From Diphasiastrum complanatum (lineage: Eukaryota > Streptophyta > Lycopodiopsida > Lycopodiales > Lycopodiaceae), in contig CM055098.1 in NCBI GenBank assembly GCA_029204225.1, positions 48,570,088 through 48,634,087 of the forward strand: a DNA stretch of 64,000 bases, given 5' to 3'. The stretch's first letter is position 1, and every line of letters begins with the position of its first letter. The notes under the pieces are model-generated. The model did no database searches. It was not told where the DNA came from and saw only the letters and a list, made by a program, of their open reading frames with translations. Positions 13,278-26,900 of the stretch are shown in pieces. The position numbers and the translations under genes were made by a program.

Positions 13278-14918
13278 ACCAAAGGCAACAAATTGTTATT
13301 GCACTTGATTCTTATCTTCTTTTGGTTCATCTTTCATAATCCTTTGCTTTATAGGAGGAACCCAAGCCCAAGGAGGATGCTTATCTTACCTTCAGTGCAG
13401 ACTGAATAGGGGAGAACTTTGACCAAAAGTCTGCATGGACTGAAAATGACCCAATGCCTCAACCGGCAACAAGCAGATGAAAGAATAATTCTTGAAAACA
13501 AGAAGCGTACCAGTTTGCTATTGTTCAGAGCAGCCTCATTGCTACTTGGATTGGAAACCAAAGCAAGTTCCCATCCTGTTGTCCCAGACTCGAGATTCCA
13601 GCCTCCATTTGTATTAGCCGAACTTGACGTTACATTTGATGTGGTACCTGTCACCCAATCAATCTATAGTGATAAAATGGCAGGAAAACTATCTCATTTT
13701 TCGAATTACAAGGGTTTGACCTAGCAAAACATGTTCATCAGGTTGCAAGAAACACTACCTGATGGCACAATTGCAAGTGCTAGAGCATTGCTCTCCTCAA
13801 GTGCAGAAGGGTCAGGAGTTGCCTCATTCAAACCCTGCAACAAAATGGAGTAAACAAGACGAGCATGTACTGCCTCTAATAATAAAGAGGTTAGATTTAT
13901 TTTTTTCTTTAAATTATTGGCTGGAACTCATCAATGGAACTTCAAAAGACAAGAAAAAGTTCAGCTCTTTTTTATTAATATGACTATCAACTCAGGATGC
14001 CTAAAAATGCTCAGTTCCATATGAAATGCATATTACAATAACATTCACCCCATACACAATTTCTACAAGCCAAACACATGAAGTCCAAAGAACTGGTTGC
14101 AGTACAACACAAGCAATCATTTAAAATGAAAGCACAAAATCTTGCTCTTAAAAAATGTCAGCTGCAAATTGATTGCATAGAAACCACTAGTTTGAGAGCA
14201 GATCCTTTTCCAAAAAGCCATCACAGTACAAAATTGCAAAAAGAAAAAGTTATACGAGGTCACACGTAAAATTTATAAGCGAAAGACAGACTGAATGCTG
14301 CACAGTGGGAAAGTTGAGCCGCATAAAGTAAAATAGGTGGAAATGCAAATGTTACCAAGATTTGTAGCACCCTTACAAAGAACCCCACTAACACGCATAC
14401 TCTCCCACAAAGAGCCTTCCATGACTCCAGAACCAAACCGACAAATAACTATGACTTTCATGCCTAAAGATGGTCATATGGCTGATTACTGTCATAGAGG
14501 CTTGGTATTATATAAAAAGATGTCATCATCAATTCCTCCGCTTCTATTGGTTAAGAAGTCACTGATAGCAGCTAAACATACTCGGGCATGGCTCTTACAC
14601 TGAAAGCAAAAGCTTAGTGCAAGCTGAAAGAAAAAATTATTTTACAAAAGCATGCTTTGGAGAGCGATCTTACCCAGATGGTGAAGAACAAAAACTACCA
14701 TCTACCACTGCACTGTGTGATTATGGCCTGCTCTACTGTAGAATGATGAGAAGACAACAGATCATGTCATGACTATAGTAACAAAATTAGCGAAGAGCAA
14801 TCTCTAGTGAAGTCAAATCTGGAAAAACGTATGATATTTCTCAAAATCTTGGCTCAGTCAGTCTGTGGCTAGTTGGAGGGAGAAGCGCCACCCTCAGAAA
14901 TGTTCTCCATATCCCAGA

Positions 14919-14981
<63 letters not shown>

Positions 14982-17900
14982 GGAGGGTTTGGGGGCAAGG
15001 GCAACGCCCCCCAACGGCGGGATCCGGGGGCTGCCGGTAGACCCGGCCCCGACGGTAAGGCCTCTTCATGATTTGGCCTTCCAACTCCCAAAGTGAAAAC
15101 ACACTTTTTGGTGTTTCGCACCCGAAACAGTCGCGATTCTGAATCGCGATTCAGAATCGTGGTGCATCTATGGCTGAAACCATCTACTGATGTCCAAATT
15201 TCTGAAACCATATGAAAATGCAGCCAGTTTTCTTAAACCATCTACTGATGTCCAGATTTCTAATCAATGTAGCCTGCAGCCATCTGAAACCAAGCAACAG
15301 ATCTGCATAACAATTGCTTTTTTGATATCCTTTCACATGATACCCATATTGGCAACTATACAAAAAAAAAAAAATTGTGTTACGGGAAACCCTAATGGGA
15401 AATCCCGGATCGCGTTCCGGAACGCGGACTGCAACCTTGTTTCAAGAGAATTAACTATGATCAGAAACCTGCTTAGTTAAATCCTACATTCTAAATCACA
15501 GCACACCACACTCAAAAATTTGACCCTGTAGTCTTTAAAAAAATTTCAAAACACTACCATCAGATCCCCCATAAAAACCATTTGCAATTTGAATACCATA
15601 CTGCCCAAAAAAGAACAGCGTTCCGGGCAAATTCCCGAATCACGCTCTGGAACCCGTTCTGGAACATGGAGTGCAACATGCAAAATGCATTGGAAGCCAA
15701 AATCAAGCATGCAATGTGGAGTTTTAAATGAACACCCTTTGGTCAGAAACTAAAAACCCTTTGAAGGCTGTCTCTGCCACATGACCATGCAAAGGAACTA
15801 GTGACTTTTTAAAAGTAAAAGGAAGACAGTTCTATTTTCAGTGTGAAAAGGAATGGACGCTCTAATTCAAAGGTGATGAAAGATCAACCTACTTTCTGAG
15901 ACATATTTACACAACTTACCAGAAGGTCATTATTTTCAAGAGCTAGTACAGGAGGAGGAGTCTCTTTCACCAATGGGTCTGCCACTGGGGAGGCATCTCG
16001 ATCATTGTCTGCATCCTGGGACTGAAGTGAAGGAGCTTTTTGTATATGCCCAGCCACTACACGTTCTCCATTATATTCCTGCAACATTGAATCAGAAACC
16101 TTAATAAGTAAAAAAAAGCTGCAATGTAAGGACCAGGGATCCCTCCTAACACGAAGAGGAAAGATTAAAAAGTTGACCTCTAAACCTTAACCCAACGAGC
16201 TCAATATATAGCGCACAAAAGTTCAAGAACATAGACAGTAAATTCTTTCAAACTGTCAAACATAAGATTTCATGAGACACAAAGAAGTTTTCTGATATTA
16301 CCAAGCCAAAGACACCAGAGTGCAATGCTTTTGTTCCACAATGTAAGCTAGTTATATAGGTAATGCACATCATACAGTTACCCATCCATTTCCAGAAAAT
16401 CTAGCAGATCACCTGTGTGCTGTAATGATTTAGAAGTCAACAAGCTCATTACAAAAATGCCAAAGTCAAGAGAGTCAAGACAACTACAATAGTTCCTGGA
16501 AATCATGAATTTCTATTTGTAAATGGTAGGTGATTCAACAGGGGGCCAAAAGTTAGAGTTGGCTAGGGCAAGCATAAGAACTTTTCCCAACTATGTAAGT
16601 CATACTTGCAAAGCCACAGATAACTACGTAAAAAGCAAAAACGCATTTTAAGAGGACGTAAATATGCACAACTTTCTAAGCTTGAAGATTGTTTCATCCT
16701 TTAAGTGCACCAAGCTGTGAAAAGCTACGCCCTTTTGTTTTACCACACTCTGAACAAAATTAAGCATCCTAGGAACCTGTTACGTAAGGCTAAAACTTGT
16801 CTGAAAGCCAGATGTGGATGAGATCAAGATTATGCTTCCTCAAAATGTTTCAGCGAAGTACCAGCCACCAACAATCTTCTATTTCATGATTTCATTGAGA
16901 GATGAAATGAGTCATATGACAAACCTTACAAATATAATTATAAATTTGCAGAGGGATGAAGTGATTTATTAAGAAATTTTAAAATAGCTTTTTTGAAAAC
17001 GTAGTCAGAAAAAGAAAACAATCTGCAAGCTCAGAACTGGAAAAGCACATTAGACAAAGTTTCAATTATGTAAAACAGATCAGCTCTGCATCAAAGCAAA
17101 TGTTGATGGTAGAATTCCTGAAAATCAAGCTGCAACAATGAAAAAATAAGAGAATGTCCAAGACTATAGGAAACTTGTGAGGTGTGAATCAATAAACTTG
17201 GCATGACATCAATATTTTAAAGGACAAGCAGGAAAAGATAGGCTTTCCCTATAAAATAAGTGCGGGCATGCAAAACTTCAAACAGTGATCTTCCCTCCAC
17301 TCCAATCTAGGCTTGATAGTACAACAAAAACCTACTTACAGGCATGACTGATTCAAATTGGCATATCCATCAACATAATTCTATTTATGACTCAACATTA
17401 TTTCAAAATTCAGTAGTCTCCATGCGAAGCATCTCCTTTTCCACTGGATCGAAGAAGGCACTACAACTATGATCTCAGTTCCAGCCACACTTAGGAAATA
17501 GTGTGTTGGGCTTGCAATGTGCATATGGGTAACTTCTCCGCTTCTCAACCTCTTTATCATTCATATATGGAAATTTAACTTCTGGTTCTCAACCTTTTTA
17601 TAATCCATAACTGGACATCTACTGTCCCTACTAGCAGAGTTTCAGTCAAGCCATTCACTGCTTCTTTCAGCACAAACCATGTCCTGTTGACACTTGAGTT
17701 GGAAGAAAATTGCATTCCAGGTTGTGCCACACTGGCTCATGTGCAATTATCCACTTTTCACCAAAGATGCACAAATCTAGCTCAAGGGAATGAAACAACC
17801 TAGCTTTCTGCAAACCAGTCATGAAATTCTCATTGAATTTCTTGATGATATTGACAATGCCACTCGTGCAAACTACAAAAGGACTTCCTCTTCCTCGAAT

Positions 17901-20900
17901 GCCTTGACTGGAATGGCTTCATCTGAACTTGCTCCATGCGCAAGCCTGCCTATGCGTTATTCAGCTTAAGTCAGAATAGTGCATACTAAGTGCCAAGTGA
18001 GGCTACATTCATACCACATTTCTGGATTGGCACCAACACTGTTGTGTTATCATCTTGACCTCTTAAATAATTCGATATAGCACCTTATGGTGCAGTGCCT
18101 ATTTAAACTTTTGTGCTCCTCAAATCTCTTCATCTGCCAGATGTCTTCCAGGATTGCAACATATTAATGGAGTAATCATTATCCATTATATGATGATATG
18201 TTGTATCATAAGGATGTCCCTGGAGTCTGTGCACCTCATACACCACTGTTACATATACAATCCTTCATAATCACTGTTCAAAGTCACCTGGGAATTCCCA
18301 AACTCATAGCATTATCTGTGTTCACATTTGTGCTGGAAACATGCAAAGATGACATGTACAAACTTATTGGGACTTGTTCTATTTCCCAGAAAGGCAAATT
18401 GTAACCGATGTCTTGTGAGTACTCTGCAATTTTTACCTACTCTTTATTTGCCTAGCAGGATATGTATTTGAAATTGGCACAAATAGTTCTTCCACAAAGT
18501 GTCCACTTTTTTCTGGCTTCGTGGTGGATGGTAGGAAAGCTCATTTGCTGGCTTTTCCTTCTATACAGTGTCTAGTATAGAAGATGAAAAGTTTTATGAT
18601 TCATAGGTCACCTCATATCATCTCTTATCATATTGGTGAACTTGGTGCACACGTCTATCTTGAAAGAAACTTTAAAAAGGGACACTGAATACAAATCTCT
18701 TTGTGAGGGTGTGTCTTTAGGTACTTGAAAGCATATTTCAACTATTATCTATACATTTCATTTACAGTCACAATTGCATGCGCTCTCACCTTTGATCGTG
18801 ATACCAGTTAGTAAGTTACGATCTTTCCTCACTGCCAACATGGGCTTCACTCCAAACGTTTGATTAAGTATCAACAATCTTCTTCAAAAGTTCTTTCTTC
18901 TGCTCAAGGTACGTCATTTTTTGTGGACATAAAAATTCTTATCATAATAAGGTAGAAACTTTGAAAAATCTACTGGGGGCTTGGAGTATTTTAGCAAACT
19001 GATATTGCGAAAGTAAGCGAAACCTTACCGATACATCTCTTGGAACTATGGCCAGACGTGGTGCATCCTTCACATAATCTTCCATGGTTGACAAAAATGA
19101 CTGCGGAGGCTGTGTATGGAAAAGAACACAAAGCTGTAAGTTCTGGTACAAGACATTCCTTACTAGATCACAAGGGTAAATGTGACCATAATTGAACTTG
19201 ATAGTTATTATTGATTACGTTGACTTCTAATCTGTTCTGTGCCATGAAAAACTTTTGCTAGCTTTGTGGGCATTAACATTGTATGTGTGTTTGCAAGTAC
19301 AAAATGGATAGCATGAGGCCATGAAAAACCTGCTCAAGTGTTGGAAACTGGAAACTACGAGCAAGGTCTAGGCCCTTGCATACTTCATAAAACTCAGATA
19401 GCCTTTCAGCCTGCAGTGAAAAAAAACAACTCACAAATAGCAAGTTCATAACGTCAACCCACAGGTGACTCTCTCATTTCTAAATGAAGGAAAAGCAGGT
19501 TGTAATAGGCACTACAAGCGTTTAAGAATAGCATAATTGTTAGAGGTATGTAGATTACAGAGTTACAATGAGAATTGACATCAGTATCAAAAAGCATAAG
19601 CTAATTCTCAAACATTTAGTTAGATGATCTTTTCAGACATTTAGTTAGATGTCTTTTGACAACCTTTTCAGACACTTAACTTTTTTCCTTTTATTGACTG
19701 CAGATGAGAGGCCAAAAATAATCAATAGAGTTTAATATGAGCATGTTTTGATTGTCTTAAGAGGTTGACGTGGAGAAAATTTTGAAGTGTAGACTCATAG
19801 ACCAGTAACTGTGAAGTCATGGGAAGGTATGTTCAAGGCAGGGTGTACTATCATCATTTAGCTCCACACACACACACTACAATGGCTTGCTTCCCACGTC
19901 GGGTGGGGTGTCGTGTATTTCCACTACAATTTATTTTGAGAATCTTTTTAATCGAAATAATTGTGCTCTCTTCATGTTTGATATATACCTAGATGGAACT
20001 AGCTAGACTTAAAAAATCCAACACTCACCAGGTTTGCATACCATTTCATCATACTGAAGCAACTAATGCTCACAAAAAGGGTCAGAAAACATGGCAACTA
20101 GCCTTGTGCCCACTCTATGGGGTCCATGGAGGAGAGGCCACAAAGCTGATATTTCAAGCCACTATGATTGGATGAATTCTGGCACAAAGCCGAGGAGTTC
20201 GTGAAAAGGTGCAACTGATCTAGGATGTGGTAAGGGTTATTTCTGAGCACTTTATGTGGTTATATTTATTTGTGAGAATGGAATATATCCAAATTCACAA
20301 ATTCAATATAAAAATTCAGTGATGTCATTAGGTAGGGCTTAGAAAAAGCATACATGCAACTAAAAAGCCAAGGGATCCATGTTATAACAAATATGAAATT
20401 CAAAAAACAAAACTCTTAGCCAGCCAGCAGTACTTATGGGTCATCCGTAATAAGGTCTCATCAGTAATTCTTATGTCGCATATACTTTATGATGTTTCCC
20501 ATTTGTATTTGCTCCACTTGCAAAAGGCTTTATAATTACAAAAGTGCATAATAGATAAACTCTTTCTTGCCCCCTGTATTTAACATCAATGTCCATTCAA
20601 ATGTGCTCCATGCTCCATGTCCACAAAAGGTCTTTGAATTATAGCGCAGGATGGCACTCGTACGTGCCAATTGGTTCAAGCAGTGGAACTTATTCCATAG
20701 GCCCATCCAACCTGCTGCATCCATGTAGTTGCTTACCTATTACATCCATTGTGGCCTCCAAACAGCACCTCTGCTAATAATGAGTTTACAATTATGCAGA
20801 GTGTTGTATTCCAGTCTTGTTGCTATCCAGTGAGTGACACAAGAAAGAGCTGTAAAGGTTTGATTTCAAAGACAAGAATATATACTTTTCAGAGATTTGG

Positions 20901-23900
20901 CTCATATAAGGAGATGAACTTGAAAATGTGTTATGGACGTGTGCTTGTGAAACAAACTAGAGCAACATGTTCTGGACCACGTAGGAAGGATAAACAGATC
21001 AACCATGGAGCAGTGTGAGGCTTGAGCACTTGAAGTCTATAAAACCTACTTTAATTTAGTGAAAGTAGGCAACCTAATAAGTGCATATGGTTTTTAGACC
21101 CTTCAACATCTCCTAGGGGAAAACCCCCACCACAGCAAAAGCAGACAATTACTTATTTCTAGCAAATAATGTGGTTCAAGGAGAACCAAATTCGTGAACT
21201 TACGAATGGATCCAAAATTGTAGAAGCTTCATAGACAGCACCAATTGAGCCAAATGGAGGTCATGGATAATCACTGGGTGGCAAGAGATGCAAAGGCAGA
21301 GCTAGGGTGAGCGGGAGGTTGCCAAGGATCATCCTCTATCTTGTCATCTAAGCACAATAGCCCTATGCTCAACATACATCAGAGATGGTAGACATCTTAT
21401 TTAGAGAGTGAGAATGATGACAGTTCTTCTAGGTTGCATGACCTCACCACGAGATGTTGATGGTTATTTCATGTTCTTGGTGTTCAAGGTTGGATGAGAT
21501 TGTATACATGATTGATGAATGCACACATGAAGATTCGTATATATGTGCATGCCTGCACGTGTGGAGGAAAAAAGAGGCCAGAATGCATACAGCAAGGGTT
21601 TCCCGCCTACAGGGTCAAAACACATTGTGATGAACTCAACATGATAAACAAGTAAATAGAACGTGTATAGCCACTAGAGGATGCTTCTCCAGCTCTACTA
21701 AACCTCATGCCGTGGACAAAGAGCTTCCAGATAACTTCTAGCAGGACTATGTTTGGTGCAACATTATCTTCATTCATAGTGTTTACATATCGCATGTTTA
21801 CCAAATTATCTGAAGAAGAATCCTCTACATCCTAAGCACTGACAATCATAACCTCGATAAGTTCATCTAGATGCTAACATAAACACCTTCAAATAATACC
21901 ACCAGAATGACATAAATTAAACAGAATGTTCTCCTGAACGTGCCTGTTGACCTGCTCGCTTGTAGATATCAAGGGCTTTGAGAGCATCATGCCGCTGCAT
22001 TTCAAAAAACTGCAAAAGCAGACCCAGCAGTAAAGTTCAATGATGGAGAAAAAAATTCAAGGCCAGTTTTTTTTTCCCTTCAGAATAATTGATTCACGTA
22101 AACTTGCAATTTCTTCCATGAATTCTATTGGAGGAAGCATACTTTGTCCACCAGATTTATTATGCCATCATTGATAGCACGATACAATTTGAAACTTTCC
22201 TTAAACACCTGCATCAAAGAAGCAGTAACAAGAAAGCCAATCACAAACTGTGTCAAATTTTCAAAATGAGAAGAAGGCCGACAATGTCATCAGGACTATC
22301 GAAAAGTTGTGAACTATTAAAATTTGTAATAATCTTTATACAACAACCTTAATATCATTCTTGTGTTGTTCTACTGTCCCTTGAAAAAACATATTGCAAA
22401 TTATCAGCATCGCAAAGTAGCTTTATGTGAATCCAAGATGAGATTCCAATGTTACTGAAAGCGTCATCCTTAGAAGATGAACTTTCCAAATTACTCCAAA
22501 ATTGTGTCTCAAACTTATCTAGCCATGTCAGCTGTTACTCAGAAAATGCACCATCAGATTAGGCATATACCAACTCGAAGCATTAATGAAAGAGGTTCCA
22601 CACGAGTTAAAACTTCGAGGTAGATAAGACCAAAAAGTAAATGTCATGTGATTCTTTAGGGGAGCGTAATATGTCTCGAATTTATAAAAGACAGAAACAA
22701 AACTGATGTGATTTAAGATAACAATAAAACCTCTATGTAGGACATGATAAGCCTTAGTAAAATAACAATGAGTAGTAGTGAATACTCTACACTATCTAGT
22801 CCCTTATAGTTTGGGGTAGTAGCTGGGAACATAATGCAACAAAAAATGTCGCCATTGCATGTGGTAGTCTCTAACAAATTGTGCGTGTGTGTGAGTGACT
22901 AGATGCATATCGATGGCTAGCTCATGGTACAGAAGGTCTCAAGATCCATCAACATTGTCTCTAGTCTCAATGTCTGTATGGATATGTGACACCCTTAAAT
23001 CTAAGTATTGTTGGCAATCCAAATAGGATCTATATATAAATCACCTAAAATGTGAATGAGTCCAATTTGAGAGATTAGAAATGGAAATGTCGATTGTACC
23101 AGTCAATGTTTTGTGGACATTTTCGAAAAGCCTTTCTGCAACACGTTTGAAACAAGAAAGAATCAGCTCTATTGGGAAAGGAACGACGAAACGTTTTTAA
23201 GGTTTTTGTTTTAGTCCTAGCCTTTTGTTGAAGGAAAAACAAATGTTGTATAAGTGTCTAGACAATGATTATAGCTCTATACAATGGCAATATGACCGAT
23301 CGGTAATCGAGACACTCTTAGATGCCCGAGGACTCAATGAGACATTGATATACATCTCACAATGCACATGCACAAGGTAGTCATGATTCTACTATTCCCT
23401 ATTGAGTTCTAACTAAAGTTTTATATGCCAAACTTTCACACACATTAGAAGTTTTTTTTTTCCTCTCTGATTTAAAATTCGTTCTCAACGGTCCGTTTGA
23501 AACGGACTTTTCGAAACGTAGTTTCATTGAATGAAAGCACTTGATTCTTGCTCTTGGAATAGTCTTTCTTCTTGGTGTACAGGGCCATGGATTTGTCTTT
23601 GATGGACAGGCCGCTGGTCTTTCTCCGCATTTCTTCTTGAAGAAGATGACCGATCACCTTTTGAAGAGTGAGGTTGGGTTGTGTGGAGATCATCACCACA
23701 AAGTGTTCATAGGACTTCATCTTCTACTACATCCCAAAGATCTCTATCTATCAACATCATTTTTAACTTTCAAATGTAGAAGTTAGAACCATTGAACTTG
23801 TCAATGACTCTAGCTTCACTGAGTGATGAAGATGAAGAGCTACCTATATGAGACATGATAACAGTATACAAACAGAACAAACTTAATCTCTTGGTTTATT

Positions 23901-26900
23901 TGAACTACGCTCTGATACCAATCTGATGGGGCAAGGGAGATAGAAGAACGCGAACGGAGAAGAGAGCAGGAATATTGCAAAAAGCTCTCTCGTTCTAATC
24001 AGCTGCTAAATGCAAAAACAGGCTAATAGACAGCTTATGCTAAATGTAATCACAGCCTTAAGTGTTCTAATTGCCCAACAGGATCTTAAAAAATTAATTT
24101 ATACCCTGAAATAAGAGTACAGTCCACCGAAGAGATTAGAAATGCTTTGTGTGTGGTGCTACTGAAATCAGACTCAATGTGAAGTATAGTTCTAAAATAA
24201 ATGGAAGAGCAGTATGATAACGCGAGTTCCTCAGGCGTCAAAGACAGCCATCGTCTAATCATAAACTAAGGAGTCGTAGACGTCCGTGTTCTAATCAGAG
24301 TGAGTAAACAAGCGCGATCAAACAGCAATGAAAGTTCATTCAATCACAACAAGCATTCATCTACGTTGTACACAAATAAAAGCAAGCTGCTGCTATATTA
24401 CACTGAAGCACAATACGAAATAGCAATACAACCAAAAATTGACGGCGTAATTGGGATGCTCAAACAGTGTGTCTCACGGACGGAGCAACCAGTAATCTGT
24501 GCTCGCATCTACTTATAGATTTCATCCGTGTATTAATTACAATCAATGCTTGTCACCTAATTAGGAAAGCCGTTGTACTTGGAAGTATATGGCTTTTGTG
24601 ACGACTATACATAATGTATACGGTCAACAATTTAGCATCGTTGACACTGAAGAGGACGTTGTTGATTCTCTCACTTCGCATTTTACGTGAAGTGGTTTTC
24701 TCTCACTTCGCAAATTTTGGGAAGTGACTGGGAATGTTCCTCGTTCAAAATAGACGACCTTCGACGTTTTCTCTCTCTTCGGGATTTTGCGAAAAAAGCC
24801 GAAGGTGCCTTTAAAACAGTTAAACTTTTGAACTATGAAAGTGTCGCATTTCGGGGAAATGCGAAAAAGCCGAAGTTGTGGAAAACATAGTTCGTACATG
24901 AGGATTGACACATACTTTGAGGAGCTTGGCTTTCAAAGGAGTAGTTCAAAGCCTACACTTTATGTTTTGATGGTCATATTGTTATTGCAGTGATGATCTT
25001 GTTATCACAGGTTCGGATTGTGATGTGATTCACGATATTAAGAAAGAACTTCCATTAGAATTTGATATGAAAGATCTTGGCTCACTACAGTACTTTCTTG
25101 GGATCGAGGTTTGGAGAGTAGCGCATGGACTATTTATTTCTCAATCTAAGTATGCTCATGAACTTCTTGAAAAGTTCAATATGTCAAAGTGCAAGCCTAT
25201 TTCTACGCCATATGATAGTGGATGTAAGCTTACTAAAGCTGAGGATGATCAAGAGGTAGATGAAAAGTCGTATAGAAAGCTTGTTGGAAGCTTAATCTAT
25301 CTAACTACTACGAGACCAAGTTAATGCTTATTCTATTAGCATGCTTAGTCAATCTATGGCTAAGCAGATTCGCTGGAGGAGAGCTATGAAGCCAGTACTT
25401 AGATATATCTAGAGTACTTTGAGACTTGGTATTTTGAATAGAAGACAAGACGTTTTGCAATTGCAAGGACATGTGGATGTTGATTGAGATGCAGAAGATC
25501 GAAGATCTACTACAGGTTATGTCTTTAGTCTTGGTTCAAGTTCTATATCTTGTAGTTCAAAGAAGCAATATACTATTGCATTATCATCTACATAGGCAAA
25601 GTACCGAGCTAGGACGAATGCAACAAGTGAAGCAATATGGTTACGAAGGATTCTAAAGGTTCTTCATATCGTACAAGATGCACCTATCGTACTTCAGTGT
25701 GATAATCCAAGTTGTATTAAATTGACGCAGAACCCAATCTTTCATAGCATGACAAAGCACATCGAAGTACAACAACGCTTCATCAGAGAGAAGATTCAAA
25801 GTCGTGAAGTGGAGCTTATCTATTGCCCTACAAAAGAGCAAGTTGCAGATATCTTCACCAAAGGAATTGGCAAAGAAAAGTTTCTGAAGTTTAGAGATCT
25901 TCAGGCCATTTCTACTTTTAATAAATCCTAAAGTAAAGTCAATTAGACTTGCATGAAGGAGGGCGCACTACTTCTAGATTAGAACATGATTTTACACTTA
26001 GCTATTCAATAAGGGTCTTTACCCAAAATAGGAAGCATCTATAGTAACCAGCTTTTTGCTTTTAGCTTTTGCTTTATGCTTTTAGCCTTTGACATGGACT
26101 AGAGAGATTGTATAAGAAGGGCTGGTGCCCCACCTCCAATCATTCCAGTGTAGAGAGCTACGCTCAATCTTCTATTGATACAAATTCTCTTTGGTCTCTT
26201 ATGTTGATCTTGATTTGTGTGTGAGAGAGCTAATATGATTAATTCACTCCTATCTAGAATTTGAGCATCAAATTCTAAACATTGCCTACATTCTTCAATA
26301 ATATATGGGAATTTATGGCATAAACTTTTCTTATGACGTCTAAAGGGGAATGCAAGGGAAGTCGTTGTAAGGAAAGGGAGTCAATCCGCAAGCAAAGTTT
26401 TCAGGATTATGGCAAAGGTTAATCATGTTCACATAATCTGATTCAGGGGGACTCAAAGTTCTTTGATTCACAGGAAGTCAAGGAATCGGGTGATATGTTT
26501 GCACTCATGGTGGTCACACATATACACTAAAGGGACATGAAGACTAAAGCAACTCATATGAAGCAGGTTTTGAAAGTATCGACATTCGAAGGAATTCTAC
26601 ATCATCATACAAAGGAAATTGTACATCGAGTAATGAAGACATTGAGATCAAAGTTGATCATGGATTCTACATGAATTGAGGATCTTCATTACATGGGCTT
26701 CATGGAGGATACACATGCATACTTGTGTTATGCATAGTTCTTGACAATATAAACGTTAAGGGGAAACTCTTGATTTTGATACATCAGTTGGCAAGACCTG
26801 ATATATAAATGTACAGTGTACATATAATACATAATGGAAGCTAGTGCTATCAAACACCGCAATTTAAAAAATTGCAATTTAAAAAGGTCAAACCTTTGAG

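Noticed and set aside
13648-13663. Acceptor CACTATAG before 13663 for exon 14
   Set aside because: It would put the upstream exon out of phase and create a stop; the acceptor GTGACAG at 13648 restores frame.
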